From: Rhodovastum sp963709085
Lineage (GTDB): Bacteria; Pseudomonadota; Alphaproteobacteria; Acetobacterales; Acetobacteraceae
Assembly (NCBI GenBank): GCA_963709085.1
Contig: CAVPVB010000024.1
Location: 620,001 to 684,000, forward strand
Length of the DNA stretch: 64,000 nt
Reading direction: 5' to 3'
This document shows positions 26,289 to 35,123 of this stretch, one piece after another; within the stretch, counting starts at the first letter, position 1, and each line of letters starts with the position of its first letter. The position numbers and the translations under genes were made by a program. The notes beneath the pieces are model-generated. The model was not told the origin of the DNA, ran no database searches, and was given only the letters and a program-made list of their open reading frames with translations.

Positions 26289-27282
26289 ATGCGAAAACGG
26301 ATCACCACCCTGCTGGCACTTGCGGCACTTGGCCTCGCCACCCCGGCCGCGCGGGCGCAGGACAGGATCATTTTCGGCACCGACTGGCTCGCCGAGGCCG
26401 AGTACGGCGGCTATTATCAGGCGCTTGCCACCGGCATCTACCGCCGCCACGGGCTGGACGTCAGCATCCGCCAGGGCGGCCCCAGCGTGAACCAGACGCA
26501 GTTGCTTCTCGCCGGACGGCTGGATGTGAGCATCGCCTCGAACAGCTTCATCGCCATGAATTTCGTCACCGAAAGCATTCCCTTCCGGGTAGTGGCGGCG
26601 ATGTTCCAGAAGGACCCGTCGGTCCTGATCGCCCATCCCGGCCAGGGCAACGACAATTTCCCCGCGCTGAAGGGCAAGCCGATCATGATCAGCGCGGACA
26701 CCCGCGCCGGCTGGTGGAATTTCCTGCGGGCGAAGTTCGGCTATGCGGACAGCCAGATCCGGCCATACACCTTCAACCTGCAGCCGTTCCTGGCCGATAA
26801 GCGGGCGATCCAGCAGGGATTCCTCGGCTCCGAGCCGTTTTCCATCCGCCAGGAAGCCGGCTTCGACCCGGTGGTGCTGCTGGTCGCCGATGGCGGTTTT
26901 ACCGGCTATGCCCAGTTGCTTGCCGTGGCCAACACGATGATCGACCGCCGGCCCGACCTGCTGCAACGTTTCGTCGATGCCTCGATCGAGGGCTGGGCCG
27001 GCTATCTCGATGGCGATCCGGCGCCGGCCAACGAGCTGATCAAAAAGGGACAACCGGGAGATGACCGACGCATTGCTGGCGTACGGACGGGAAGCCCTGA
27101 AGGCCCGGGCCATCCTCACCTCGGGCGACGCCGCGACGAAGGGCATCGGCGCCATGACCGAGGCGCGCTGGGCGGAATTCTTCGCCGCCAGTGCCGGCGA
27201 GGGCCTGTACCCGAAGGACCTGGATTTCCACCGCGCCTATACGTTGCAATTCGTCAATCACGGCGTCGGGGTAAGGCCGTAG
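26289..27282 (+). CDS. ABC importer substrate-binding protein, THI5/SsuA type (one frameshift)
   Basis: Periplasmic binding protein of about 330 residues in the NMT1/THI5-SsuA superfamily, first gene of a three-gene importer. A signal peptide (ITTLLALAALGLATPAARA) leads to IIFGTDWLAEAEYGGYYQAL, where WLAEAEYGGYYQA matches the pyrimidine-precursor and related binding proteins. The frame breaks in the run GGG at 27047; removing one G continues the protein as KKDNREMTDALLAYGREALK to the stop at 27282. Likely ligand: an aromatic heterocycle such as a hydroxymethylpyrimidine-type thiamine precursor; riboflavin or sulfonate relatives cannot be excluded. Confidence 0.8.
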
Positions 27283-27286
27283 GGCG

Positions 27287-28036
27287 GTGCTCACCCTCGA
27301 CCACCTCGGCCGCCGCTTTCCCAATGGCACCCAGGCGCTGCAGGGTGCCTCGCTGCGGATCGGCCAGGGCGACTTCGTGGCCCTGCTCGGCCCGTCCGGC
27401 TGCGGCAAATCCACCCTGCTGCGCCTGATCGCCGGGCTGGATGCGCCCGATGCGGGGCGGCTTGCCTGGGATGGCGGGGCCGCACCGGCGCCAGGCGAGA
27501 TCGGCTTCGTGTTCCAGGATGCCACCCTGCTGCCCTGGGCGGATGCCGCCGACAACGTGTTTCTGCCGCTGCGCCTGCGCGGGCGGGACCGGCGCTCGGC
27601 CGAAACCGAAATCCAGGCGGCGCTGGCGCGGGTCGGTCTGGAGCGGTTCGCGCATGCCCGCCCGCGCGAATTATCCGGCGGCATGCGCATGCGCGTTTCC
27701 ATCGCCCGCGCCCTGGTCACCCGCCCGCGCCTGCTGCTGATGGACGAACCCTTCGCGGCCCTGGACGAATTCACCCGTTTCCGGCTGCAGGAAGACCTGC
27801 TGACGCTGTGGCGGGAACTCGGCTGCACGGTGGTGTTCGTCACCCATTCAACCTACGAGGCGTGTTTCCTCGCCCGCCGCATCGTGCTGATGACCCCCCG
27901 GCCCGGGCGCATCGCCACCGAAATCGATTCTTCCCTCGCGCACGGCCCCGGGACCCGTCTTTCCCCCGCCTATACCGCCCTGGTCAGCGAGGTGACCCAG
28001 GCCATGCAGGCGGTGCTGGGGAGCGCGGCCCCATGA
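27287..28036 (+). CDS. ABC importer ATP-binding protein (SsuB/ThiZ-like)
   Basis: Cytoplasmic ATPase of 249 residues. Motifs: Walker A GPSGCGKST, Q-loop FVFQDATLLPW, signature ELSGGMRMR, Walker B LLLMDEPFAALDE and H-loop FVTHSTYEA. The VFQDATLLPWADAADNV form is typical of the nitrate/sulfonate/taurine and pyrimidine importers. A GTG at 27287 was chosen as start, 4 bases after the preceding stop. The downstream permease gene overlaps by four bases (ATGA), so the importer genes are translationally coupled. Confidence 0.88.
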   Translation: MLTLDHLGRRFPNGTQALQGASLRIGQGDFVALLGPSGCGKSTLLRLIAGLDAPDAGRLAWDGGAAPAPGEIGFVFQDATLLPWADAADNVFLPLRLRGRDRRSAETEIQAALARVGLERFAHARPRELSGGMRMRVSIARALVTRPRLLLMDEPFAALDEFTRFRLQEDLLTLWRELGCTVVFVTHSTYEACFLARRIVLMTPRPGRIATEIDSSLAHGPGTRLSPAYTALVSEVTQAMQAVLGSAAP

Positions 28037-28785
28037 TCCGCCTCGCCCCGTACCTGTTCGCGGCACTTTTCCTCGTGCTGTGGGAAATCGCGGTGCGCGT
28101 CTCGGGCGTGCCGGGATATCTGGTCCCCGGGCCGGTCGCCATCGTGGGCGCCTTCCTCGCCGACCCGGCGCTGTTCCTGACCTCGCTCGCCTCCACCCTG
28201 GGCGTCACCGCCACCGCGATCGCGGTCTCCGCCGTGCTCGGCGTGGTCCTGGCGGTGGTGATGCAGGCCAGCCCGCTCGCCCGCGCCGCCTTCCAGCCCT
28301 GGACCGTGGTGCTGCAGGTGACGCCGATCGTTGCCATCGCGCCGCTGGTCATCGTCTGGGTGGGCGATCCCTTCGCCTCGGTGGTGGTCTGCGCCACCAT
28401 CATCGCCTTCTTCCCGGTGTTCTCAAACACCGCCACCGGACTGGCCGCCGCCCCCGCCGACCTGCTGGACCTGTTCCGCCTCAACGGCGCCGGACGCTGG
28501 GATACGCTGCGCCTGCTGCGCCTGCCGGTCGCCCTGCCCTATTTCCTGGCCGGCCTGCGCATCTCCGGCGGGCTGGCTTTGGTGGGCACCGTCAGCGCCG
28601 AGATCGTGGCGGGCTCGGGCGGGGTCGCCTCCGGCCTCGCCTACCGCATCCTGGAGGCCGGCTACCGGCTGCAGGTGCCGCGCATGTTCGCCGCCCTCGC
28701 CCTGCTGTCGGCCAGCGGCGTGGCGATCAACGCCGCCCTCGACGCATTCGGAAAAGCGTTGCTGCGGCGGCGCGGAGAGGCTTGA
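28033..28785 (+). CDS. ABC importer permease (SsuC/ThiX-like)
   Basis: Inner-membrane permease of 250 residues with about six spans. The conserved coupling loop reads DLLDLFRLNGAGRWDTLRLL followed by RLPVALPYFLAGLRIS, the EAA-type segment that docks on the ATPase. The N terminus is one span (LFAALFLVLWEIAVRVSGVP). It completes the set binding protein, ATPase, permease. The start overlaps the ATPase stop (ATGA). No regulatory element specific to the substrate was seen upstream of the operon. Confidence 0.88.
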   Translation: MIRLAPYLFAALFLVLWEIAVRVSGVPGYLVPGPVAIVGAFLADPALFLTSLASTLGVTATAIAVSAVLGVVLAVVMQASPLARAAFQPWTVVLQVTPIVAIAPLVIVWVGDPFASVVVCATIIAFFPVFSNTATGLAAAPADLLDLFRLNGAGRWDTLRLLRLPVALPYFLAGLRISGGLALVGTVSAEIVAGSGGVASGLAYRILEAGYRLQVPRMFAALALLSASGVAINAALDAFGKALLRRRGEA

Positions 28786-28829
28786 AGCGCCGCCACCCAC
28801 CTGCCAGAACCGGCCTCCGGAGGATTGCC

Positions 28830-29039
28830 ATGACGAAACAGATGACCGACGGCCAGCGCAGCTACGAGGAAAAGCGGGCCGCGAAAGCGGGCCTCAGCCT
28901 GGACAAATGGCTCGAACTCAAGGAACGCGAAAAGCGCGAGGAAACCCGCGCCCGCGAAAAAGCGGCCAAAGCCGCCGAGCCGCCGAAGAAGCCCGGCTTC
29001 TTCAGCCGCCTGATCGAACGGGCCCACAAGCCGCTTTAG
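28830..29039 (+). CDS. Small charged protein
   Basis: Protein of 69 residues rich in Lys, Glu and Arg, probably one long helix (KWLELKEREKREETRAREKA), with a hydrophobic-basic end (PGFFSRLIERAHKPL) that could touch a membrane. A good ribosome binding site (CCGGAGGA) lies 8 bases before the ATG, and a terminator follows the stop, so it looks like a real gene. No family or function is recognised. Confidence 0.6.
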   Translation: MTKQMTDGQRSYEEKRAAKAGLSLDKWLELKEREKREETRAREKAAKAAEPPKKPGFFSRLIERAHKPL

Positions 29040-29066
29040 TCCCGCAGGCCCCTTGGTTGCGCAAAT

Positions 29067-29101
29067 CTGGAGCGTTTCCGGCCCGGCCGAAAACGCTCCA
29101 G
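29067..29101. terminator. Bidirectional terminator hairpin
   Basis: CTGGAGCGTTT-CCGGCC pairs with GGCCG-AAAACGCTCCAG with one mismatch and almost no loop. It is placed between the convergent genes ending at 29039 and 29133. Confidence 0.65.
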
Positions 29102-29132
29102 CACGCGGGTGCGCTCAGGCCGGCAGTTGCGG

Positions 29133-29675
29133 TCAGACGATCCGCCCGACCACGCCGTCGCGACGGATCACGCCGTGGTAGAAAGCGCCCAGCAGGTGCA
29201 GCGTCACCAGCACGATCAGCACGCCCGCGCCGACCTGATGCGCCTGCCCCAGCCAGTCCGCCCAAACCGGGTTTTTGCCGATGATCGCGGGGATGTTGTA
29301 CAGGCCATAGATCGACCACGGATAGCCATTGGCGCCATTGGTCAGGTAGCCCAGCAGAGGCTGCACGATCAGAACCAGGTACAGCAGCCGATGGTTCAGG
29401 TGCGCCAGCGAGTCCACCCAGCGCGGCGTGCCACGCGGCAGGGCCGGCACGCCCACGATGAGGCGCACAAGCAAACGCAGCAGCACCAGGACCAGAATGG
29501 TCGCGCCGGTGCCGTCATGCGCCTGATACAGAATAGTCGCCAGCGCCGCCTGGGCCTGGTCATGCGGATCGAGCGTGCCGATCCAGCCGCCCAGCACCAC
29601 CTGCGCCACCACCAGCAGGGCCACCAACCAGTGCAGCAGCTTCTGTACCGTTCCGTATTCGTCTGCGTAGGCCAT
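29133..29675 (-). CDS. Cytochrome b561-type membrane cytochrome
   Basis: Di-haem b-type membrane cytochrome of 180 residues with four spans. Candidate haem ligands are His15 (VQKLLHWLVAL), the histidines in LAHLNHRLLYLVLIVQPLLG, and those in AHQVGAGVLIVLVTLHLLGAFYH. It has the usual b561 length and the central YLVLIVQPLLGYL pattern. The family passes electrons between quinol and periplasmic acceptors, including superoxide. It is divergent from the DUF429 gene with 29 bases between starts. Confidence 0.88.
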   Translation of the reverse strand: MAYADEYGTVQKLLHWLVALLVVAQVVLGGWIGTLDPHDQAQAALATILYQAHDGTGATILVLVLLRLLVRLIVGVPALPRGTPRWVDSLAHLNHRLLYLVLIVQPLLGYLTNGANGYPWSIYGLYNIPAIIGKNPVWADWLGQAHQVGAGVLIVLVTLHLLGAFYHGVIRRDGVVGRIV

Positions 29676-29704
29676 GATTGTCTCCTGTCGTTCCGTCGGT
29701 GTTT

Positions 29705-30667
29705 ATGCCCGCGGATACGATCGTGACAAGTGCAAGCGTGACCGTGGCGGCACATGCCGATTGGAGCGTGGACGGGCGCAAGCGCTGGATGGCGGTGGCC
29801 CGCCGCACCGGCGCCTCCTGGCGCCTCGCCGCCCCTGTCGCCGTGGGGGACCCGGCGACCCTGCTGCAGCGGTTGCGCGACCCGGACGGCGCGGTGCTGC
29901 TCGGCGTCGATTTTCCGATCGGGCTGCCACGGGACTATGCAACGGCGCATGGCATCGGCGAGGCCTTTCCGGCCTTCCTGCGCGACCTCGCCGACCGCCC
30001 TGATTTCTTCCAGGTCTGCGCCACGCTGGCCGAAATCGGCCCCTTGCGGCCCTTCTACCCGATGCGGGGCTGCGCCGGCATGACGCGCGCGGCACATGCC
30101 GCCGCCCTCGGCCTGACCGGTGCGGCGGCGCTGCATCGCGCGGTCGATCGCGCCACCGCCGAGCGCCCCGCCGGGGCGCCGCCGTTCTGGACGCTCGGCG
30201 CCAACCAGTCCGGCAAAGCCGCGCTGGCGGCCTGGCGCGACATGCTGATCCCGGCGCTGGGGACCGGTGAGCCAATCCGGCTGTGGCCCTTCGACGGCGA
30301 TCTGCCCGGGCTGTTGTTATCCGGCATAACCGTCATCGCTGAGACCTATCCGGCCGAGGCGCTGCGCCATCTCGGCCTCCCGCGCACCGGCAGCAAGCGC
30401 CGCCGGGCGGACCGGGCGGCGCTGGCGGCGGGACTGCATGCCGCGATGGCGCGCCTCGACACCGTGCCGGAACCGGCCATGGCGGCGGCGGTGGAGGACG
30501 GGTTCGGCGCCGATGCCGCCGGCGAGGACCGGTTCGACTGCACCCTCGGCGTGCTCTGCGTGCTGAATGTGCTGGCCGGCAACCGGCCCGCCTTCGTGCC
30601 GGACGATCCGTGGGTCCGGCGCTGGGAAGGCTGGGTGCTCGGCCAGACCGCGCTGCCGGCGGCGTAG
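29705..30667 (+). CDS. DUF429 / RNase H-like fold protein
   Basis: Protein of 320 residues. The opening ADWSVDGRKRWMAVA and LLGVDFPIGLPRDYA carry the paired acidic positions and the D-F-P-I-G-L-P signature of DUF429, predicted to adopt an RNase H-like nuclease fold. A later acidic pair is in AGEDRFDCTLGVLCVLNVLA. Substrate and function are unproven for the family. The ATG at 29705 was chosen because it follows the divergent intergenic gap; an ATG at 29678 is too close to the b561 start. Confidence 0.65.
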   Translation: MPADTIVTSASVTVAAHADWSVDGRKRWMAVARRTGASWRLAAPVAVGDPATLLQRLRDPDGAVLLGVDFPIGLPRDYATAHGIGEAFPAFLRDLADRPDFFQVCATLAEIGPLRPFYPMRGCAGMTRAAHAAALGLTGAAALHRAVDRATAERPAGAPPFWTLGANQSGKAALAAWRDMLIPALGTGEPIRLWPFDGDLPGLLLSGITVIAETYPAEALRHLGLPRTGSKRRRADRAALAAGLHAAMARLDTVPEPAMAAAVEDGFGADAAGEDRFDCTLGVLCVLNVLAGNRPAFVPDDPWVRRWEGWVLGQTALPAA

Positions 30668-30676
30668 CCGTGACGG

Positions 30677-30919
30677 TCAGTGCACCAGGGAGACCAGCAT
30701 CTCATGCTGCTGGACGGCGGCGATCGCCAGGTCGCGGTCGCCGGCCACCGCCATGGGGGTGCCGTCGGCGGCATGAATGGCGAAGGCCCGCGCGCCGTTC
30801 ATCATCACCGGTTTGACGTAGGCGATCTGCGATACGCCCAGGCGGGCGAGCTGCTCGATGGACAAATGGCGGATATCAACCGGCTCGGGAACAGCGACGC
30901 CGGTCGTCTGGATGGTCAT
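30677..30919 (-). CDS. DUF1150 family protein
   Basis: Protein of 80 residues matching DUF1150: LARLGVSQIAYVKPV, then FAIHAADGTPMAVAGDRDLA and an ending AVQQHEMLVSLVH. The family is small, cytosolic and commonly encoded next to Hsp20 in alphaproteobacteria, as here, where it lies 94 bases after the Hsp20 gene on the same strand. It is probably co-expressed in the heat-shock response. Molecular function is unknown. Confidence 0.88.
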   Translation of the reverse strand: MTIQTTGVAVPEPVDIRHLSIEQLARLGVSQIAYVKPVMMNGARAFAIHAADGTPMAVAGDRDLAIAAVQQHEMLVSLVH

Positions 30920-31013
30920 CTGCGTTCTCCTGCGGATTTGGCGCACCGTTCTGGTCGCGCCGCACCGCTTGGTGGTTCGGGGCGCAGCGGGAGGCGCGCC
31001 CCTTCGTCTTGCC

Positions 31014-31466
31014 TCAGCGTTCGCGCTTGCCGTCCACGACCGCGGCGGTGGCGTTGCCCGGCTTGCGGATCTCGATGGTCTTGACCCGGCACTCGGGTTG
31101 CGGCCGGGCGAGGTCGACGTGCAGCAGGCCGTTATCCAGCCAGGCGCCACGGACCTCGATGCCTTCCGCGAGGACAAAGGCGCGCTGGAACTGGCGGGCG
31201 GCGATGCCGCGATGCAGGAACACGCGCCCCTGCGAATCGTCGGTCTGGCGGCCGCGGATGACCAACTGGTTATCTTCCTGCGTAATCTGCAGATCATCCA
31301 TGGTGAAGCCGGCGACCGCGAGGGTGATGCGCAGCCCGGTCGGGCTGACCTGCTCGATATTGTATGGCGGGTAGCCATCCGACGAGGTCTTCGACGCTCG
31401 CTCGAGCATCTGCTCGAGGTGGTCGAAACCCAGGAACAACGGCGATGCAAACAGGCGTGTGCTCAC
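31014..31466 (-). CDS. Hsp20/alpha-crystallin small heat-shock protein
   Basis: ATP-independent holdase chaperone of 150 residues. The alpha-crystallin domain runs from about PPYNIEQVSPTGLRITLAVA to DNGLLHVDLARPQPE, including GFTMDDLQIT and LVIRGRQ. The N-terminal MSTRLFASPLFLGFDHLEQM matches the IbpA/HspH class A proteins of proteobacteria. The C-terminal anchoring motif is present as KTIEIRK. It heads the operon with DUF1150. The 130-base gap to def contains a short inverted repeat ACCCTT/AAGGGT at 31538-31561 that could be part of its control. Confidence 0.92.
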   Translation of the reverse strand: MSTRLFASPLFLGFDHLEQMLERASKTSSDGYPPYNIEQVSPTGLRITLAVAGFTMDDLQITQEDNQLVIRGRQTDDSQGRVFLHRGIAARQFQRAFVLAEGIEVRGAWLDNGLLHVDLARPQPECRVKTIEIRKPGNATAAVVDGKRER

Positions 31467-31596
31467 GGCGGCCTCCTCCTCAGAGCGAAGCGATGGCGGG
31501 TCCCGAACGCGGCGGCCCGTCGACAGTTGATTTTGGCACCCTTATACAGCGTTGCAAGGGTGAGCGGACATTGATCCTCCGCCATGGTGCCGCTAC

Positions 31597-32211
31597 ATGG
31601 GCGACATGGACGCTGCATCCCTCGCGGCCGCCCCGGCCGCCCCCCTCCCGGTTGCTCCCCTCCCCGTCGGCGCGCCGCTGGCACGGCCGGACGATGTCGA
31701 GCTGGCGTCGATCCTGATCGCGCCGCATCCGCTGCTGAAGGCGCGCTGCCGCCCGGTCACGGACGCCGACATTGAGCAGGTGCGCGAGCTGCTGCCGCGC
31801 ATGTTCGCCAGCATGTACAAGGCTCCAGGCATCGGCCTGGCGGCACCGCAGGTGGGCGTGCTGCTGCGCATGTGCATCGTCGATCTGATGCCCGACCACC
31901 GCAAGGCGCCGATTGTGCTGATCAACCCCGAGGTGATCGCCGAAAGCGACGAGATGGCCAGCCGCGAGGAGGGCTGCCTGTCGCTGCCTGGCCAGTACGC
32001 CCAGGTTGTCCGTCCCGCGCATGTCAAGGTCCGCTTCACCGACGAGACCGGCGCCCGCCGCGAGGTGGAGGGCGAGGGCCTGTTCGGGGCCTGCCTGCAG
32101 CACGAGATCGACCATCTCGACGGCGTGTTGTTCGTCGATCACATCTCGGTGCTCAAGCGCAACATGCTGATGCGCCGGCTGGCCAAGGATCAGCGGCAGA
32201 AAGCGCGTTAG
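31597..32211 (+). CDS. def: Peptide deformylase
   Basis: Removes the formyl group from the N-terminal methionine of new proteins. All three metal-site motifs are present: GIGLAAPQ (78-85), EGCLSLP with ligand Cys127, and QHEIDH with ligands His169 and His173 and catalytic Glu170. The N terminus carries an Ala/Pro-rich extension of about 30 residues not found in typical enzymes; an ATG at 31606 is also possible. It is followed after 3 bases by fmt, the classical def-fmt pairing. Confidence 0.93.
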   Translation: MGDMDAASLAAAPAAPLPVAPLPVGAPLARPDDVELASILIAPHPLLKARCRPVTDADIEQVRELLPRMFASMYKAPGIGLAAPQVGVLLRMCIVDLMPDHRKAPIVLINPEVIAESDEMASREEGCLSLPGQYAQVVRPAHVKVRFTDETGARREVEGEGLFGACLQHEIDHLDGVLFVDHISVLKRNMLMRRLAKDQRQKAR

Positions 32212-32214
32212 GGC

Positions 32215-33120
32215 GTGCGCCTCGCCTTCATGGGCAGCCCGGAGTTTGCCGTGCCGGCGCTGCGCGCGCTGCACGGGACCGGGCACGAGATCGTCGCCGT
32301 CTATTGCCAGCCGCCGCGGCCGGCGGGGCGCGGCCATGCGGTGCGGCCCTGCCCGGTGCACGCCGCGGCCGAGGCGCTGTCCCTGCCGGTGCGCACGCCG
32401 GCCCGGCTGCGCCGCGATACTGCCGAACACGAAGCCTTCGCCGCGCTCGGTCTCGATGCCGCGGTGGTGTGTGCGTACGGGCTGCTCCTGCCCGCGCCCA
32501 TGCTGGCCGCCCCCCGGCGCGGCTGCCTGAACATCCATGCCAGCCTGCTGCCGCGCTGGCGTGGCGCCGCCCCGATCCAGGCCGCCATCCTGGCCGGCGA
32601 CACCGAGACCGGCATCACCGTCATGCAGATGGAGGAGGGGCTGGACACCGGCCCCATGCTGCTGTGGGAGGCGGTGCCGATCACGCCCGTCACCGGCGCG
32701 AGTGGGCTGCACGATGCGCTGGCGGCGCTCGGCGCCAGGCTGATCCTGCGGGCGCTGGACGAGGCGCCGCCGCCTGTGCCGCAGCCGGCGGAGGGCGCGA
32801 CCTACGCCCCCAAGCTGACGCGCGAGGATGGGAAGATCGACTGGACGGAGAGCGCCGCGGTGCTTGACCGGCGGGTGCGGGCGCTGAATCCCTGGCCGGG
32901 TACATTCGCCACGCTGGGTGGCGAAACGCTGAAGATCCTGGCCGCAAGGCCGGAAGCCGGCACGGGCACGCCCGGGACGGTGCTGGATGACGCCTTGCTG
33001 GTGGCCTGCGGGAGCGGCGCGCTGCGCCTCGCGCGCGTGCAGGCGCCGGGGCGTGCCGCCATGGATGCTGCCGCATTCCTTCGGGGGCGGTCGGTTCTTG
33101 TCGGTACGCAACTGGAGTGA
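32215..33120 (+). CDS. fmt: Methionyl-tRNA formyltransferase
   Basis: Formylates initiator methionyl-tRNA using 10-formyltetrahydrofolate. Protein of 301 residues with the conserved MGSPEFAVPAL opening. The active-site region is CLNIHASLLPRWRGAAPIQA with AILAGDTETGITVMQMEEGL, followed by a C-terminal tRNA-binding domain from about 205. GTG start, 3 bases after def. A palindromic repeat separates it from truA, so truA may be expressed less or separately. Confidence 0.93.
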   Translation: MRLAFMGSPEFAVPALRALHGTGHEIVAVYCQPPRPAGRGHAVRPCPVHAAAEALSLPVRTPARLRRDTAEHEAFAALGLDAAVVCAYGLLLPAPMLAAPRRGCLNIHASLLPRWRGAAPIQAAILAGDTETGITVMQMEEGLDTGPMLLWEAVPITPVTGASGLHDALAALGARLILRALDEAPPPVPQPAEGATYAPKLTREDGKIDWTESAAVLDRRVRALNPWPGTFATLGGETLKILAARPEAGTGTPGTVLDDALLVACGSGALRLARVQAPGRAAMDAAAFLRGRSVLVGTQLE

Positions 33121-33129
33121 GCCGGCGCA

Positions 33130-33216
33130 AAGAATGGGGTGCAGGGGCCTCTCGGCCGTCGCGCGAAGGCGCGCTGCGCGCTGGGCCGGGTCCAGGGCAG
33201 AGCCCTGGCCTTCCTT
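33130..33216. repeat. Dispersed palindromic intergenic repeat, copy 3 (short form)
   Basis: Contains AATGGGGTGCAGGGGCCTCT and the right arm GGGTCCAGGGCAGAGCCCTG followed by GCCTTCC, but no left arm. It fills nearly the whole gap between fmt (stop 33120) and truA (start 33224). Confidence 0.8.
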
Positions 33217-33223
33217 CTTCCTG

Positions 33224-33994
33224 ATGCCCCGCTACGCTCTCCTGCTGGAATACGACGGCACAGGCTTCGTAGGCTGGCAAATCCAAGGTACCGGCCGGTC
33301 GCTGCAAGGGGTGTTGGAAGCGGCTGCGGCCAAGCTGGCGGGCGGCGAGCCGGTCGCCAGTATTGTCGCCGGGCGCACCGATGCCGGTGTGCACGCCGAG
33401 CGTCAGGTGGCGCAGATCGATTTGCCGACCGCCTACGCGCCCGACCGGCTGCGCGACGCGTTGAATTTCCACATGAAGCCGCACCGTTTGGTGGTGCTGC
33501 AGGCGGCGCCGGCGCCGGCGGGGTGGAACGCCCGGTTTTCGGCGACCGGCCGCGCCTATCGCTTCCGCATCCTCAACCGGCGCCCGCGGCCGGGGCTGCT
33601 GGAGGGGCGGGTCTGGCACGTCGAGCGCCCCCTGGACGAGGCCGCGATGGCGGCGGCGGCGGCCAGCCTGTTGGGGCGGCATGATTTTTCCTCGTTTCGG
33701 GCGAGTTCCTGCCAGGCCAACAGCCCGCTGCGGACGCTGGACCGGCTCGCCGTCACGCGCGACGGCGACATCATCGAGATCACCGCCGAGGCGCGCAGCT
33801 TTTTGCACCATCAGGTGCGCAACATGGTCGGCACGTTGAAACTGGTGGGCGACGGAAGCTGGCCGGTCGAACGCGTCGCCGCCGCCCTGGCCGCCCGCGA
33901 CCGCCGGGCCGCCGGGCCGACGGCGCCGCCTGACGGGCTGACCCTGATCGGGGTGCGCTACGACCCGGACCCGTTCATCCTGACGTGCCCATGA
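33224..33994 (+). CDS. truA: tRNA pseudouridine(38-40) synthase
   Basis: Converts uridines 38-40 of the tRNA anticodon arm to pseudouridine. Protein of 256 residues with the catalytic motif GRTDAGVHA (Asp53 nucleophile), the opening LLLEYDGTGFVGWQ, and RSFLHHQVRNMVGTL near the C terminus. The ATG at 33224 matches the family N terminus; no good ribosome binding site is seen because the palindromic repeat reaches to within 8 bases. Its 3' end overlaps the convergent membrane protein gene by 20 bases. Confidence 0.94.
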   Translation: MPRYALLLEYDGTGFVGWQIQGTGRSLQGVLEAAAAKLAGGEPVASIVAGRTDAGVHAERQVAQIDLPTAYAPDRLRDALNFHMKPHRLVVLQAAPAPAGWNARFSATGRAYRFRILNRRPRPGLLEGRVWHVERPLDEAAMAAAAASLLGRHDFSSFRASSCQANSPLRTLDRLAVTRDGDIIEITAEARSFLHHQVRNMVGTLKLVGDGSWPVERVAAALAARDRRAAGPTAPPDGLTLIGVRYDPDPFILTCP

Positions 33995-34544
33995 TGCCGA
34001 GAAGAAAAATCCCCAGGGCGAAATCGAGGCCGACCAGCGCCGCCGCCGGCGCGCCGGGAATGGCCAGCGCCAGCCGGGTCGCAAACCATTCGAGCCACAG
34101 CGCCCACCCCATCGCCACCAGCCAGATAGTCTGCGACAGCAGATCGGGCAGGTCCAGCAGCGAGGTCAGCGCCGCCGTGACCAGCATCAGGTACTGCACC
34201 ACGTTGCACCAGTTCCAGACGGTGATGAAACGCGGCCAGAGCGGACCCCGGCCGATGGTGTTGGCCACCCGGTGCGAGATCAGCGCGAACCCCACCCAGC
34301 CGATGATATAGCCGAGCAGGTCGAGCAGCAGCGACTCCGCCGCCTCCGGCGGCAGGCCGGCATCCGCCCAGTCGAGCAGATGCAGGCACAGGAAGGCCGG
34401 CAGACAGACCGCGATCGCCCAGAAACTGCGCGCCGCCACCGCCATTTCGGCCTCGGGCGGCGCCGCAATCAGCAGCAGCCCGTCCGGCCGCCCGCGGGCG
34501 AGCAGGAAGGCGCCGTGCAGAGCATTCCCCAGCCGCGCCGTCAT
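33975..34544 (-). CDS. Multi-span membrane protein, unknown (pair member 2)
   Basis: Protein of 189 residues with about five predicted spans, starting MTARLGNALHGAFLLARGRP. Spans include FWAIAVCLPAFLCLHLLD and LLLDLLGYIIGWVGFALISH. It has the same overall plan as the preceding gene at 34541 (an N-terminal amphipathic stretch followed by a helical bundle with an F/WNW motif: VWNWCNVVQYLML here, AFNWSRWAMLLAL there), so the two are probably distant paralogues working together. The plan resembles Yip1-like membrane proteins, but this is not certain. It is coupled to its neighbour by a four-base overlap. Confidence 0.65.
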   Translation of the reverse strand: MTARLGNALHGAFLLARGRPDGLLLIAAPPEAEMAVAARSFWAIAVCLPAFLCLHLLDWADAGLPPEAAESLLLDLLGYIIGWVGFALISHRVANTIGRGPLWPRFITVWNWCNVVQYLMLVTAALTSLLDLPDLLSQTIWLVAMGWALWLEWFATRLALAIPGAPAAALVGLDFALGIFLLGIMGTSG

Positions 34545-35113
34545 GATGCAACCCCCTCCTGCAGCCCGGCCAGCAGGCGCGGCACCAGGACCAGCAGCGC
34601 CGATGCGCCATTGACGGTGATCACCACCAGCGCCGCCTGCCACCAGGCCAGCCGCAGCCCGACCCGCGCCACGAACACATCCAGCACGACACCGTAGGCC
34701 AGAATCGCGACCAGCCCCACCCCCACCGCCGCCGGCTCATCGAGCCCGGCGGAAACCAGCGTCGCCATCAGCATCAGCCCGACGCCGAGCGCCAGCAGCA
34801 TCGCCCAGCGCGACCAGTTGAACGCGGTGGCGTAGCGCAGCCATTCCTGCTGCCGCCCGAACAGCCGGGCCATCACCTCCGACAGCACCGGCGGCGCGAG
34901 CAGGCCCACCAGGGCGCCGAGCAGCCCGGCCAGTTCGTCCGCCCCGGCGCCCGACAGCACGCTGAGCACCGCGCCCACCAGCGGCAGGGCGACCAGCGGC
35001 GCCAGGCTGCTCAGGAAGGCGTGCGGGGTGTCGCCGAAATGCCGCATGCCGTCCGCCCGCAGCAAGGCCAGCCGCAGGATGCCCTGCATGATGGGCTCGG
35101 CGCGCCCGCTCAC
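34541..35113 (-). CDS. Multi-span membrane protein, unknown (pair member 1)
   Basis: Protein of 190 residues with about five spans. It begins MSGRAEPIMQGILRLALLRA, followed by spans FLSSLAPLVALPLVGAVLSV, LAGLLGALVGLLAPPVLSEV, the motif ATAFNWSRWAMLLALG, and later spans. It lies 10 bases after dapE on the same strand and overlaps the next gene by four bases, so it is probably the third gene of a dapD-dapE-membrane-pair operon. Link to lysine or cell-wall precursor synthesis is only by position. Confidence 0.65.
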   Translation of the reverse strand: MSGRAEPIMQGILRLALLRADGMRHFGDTPHAFLSSLAPLVALPLVGAVLSVLSGAGADELAGLLGALVGLLAPPVLSEVMARLFGRQQEWLRYATAFNWSRWAMLLALGVGLMLMATLVSAGLDEPAAVGVGLVAILAYGVVLDVFVARVGLRLAWWQAALVVITVNGASALLVLVPRLLAGLQEGVAS

Positions 35114-35123
35114 CGGCGCGCCC

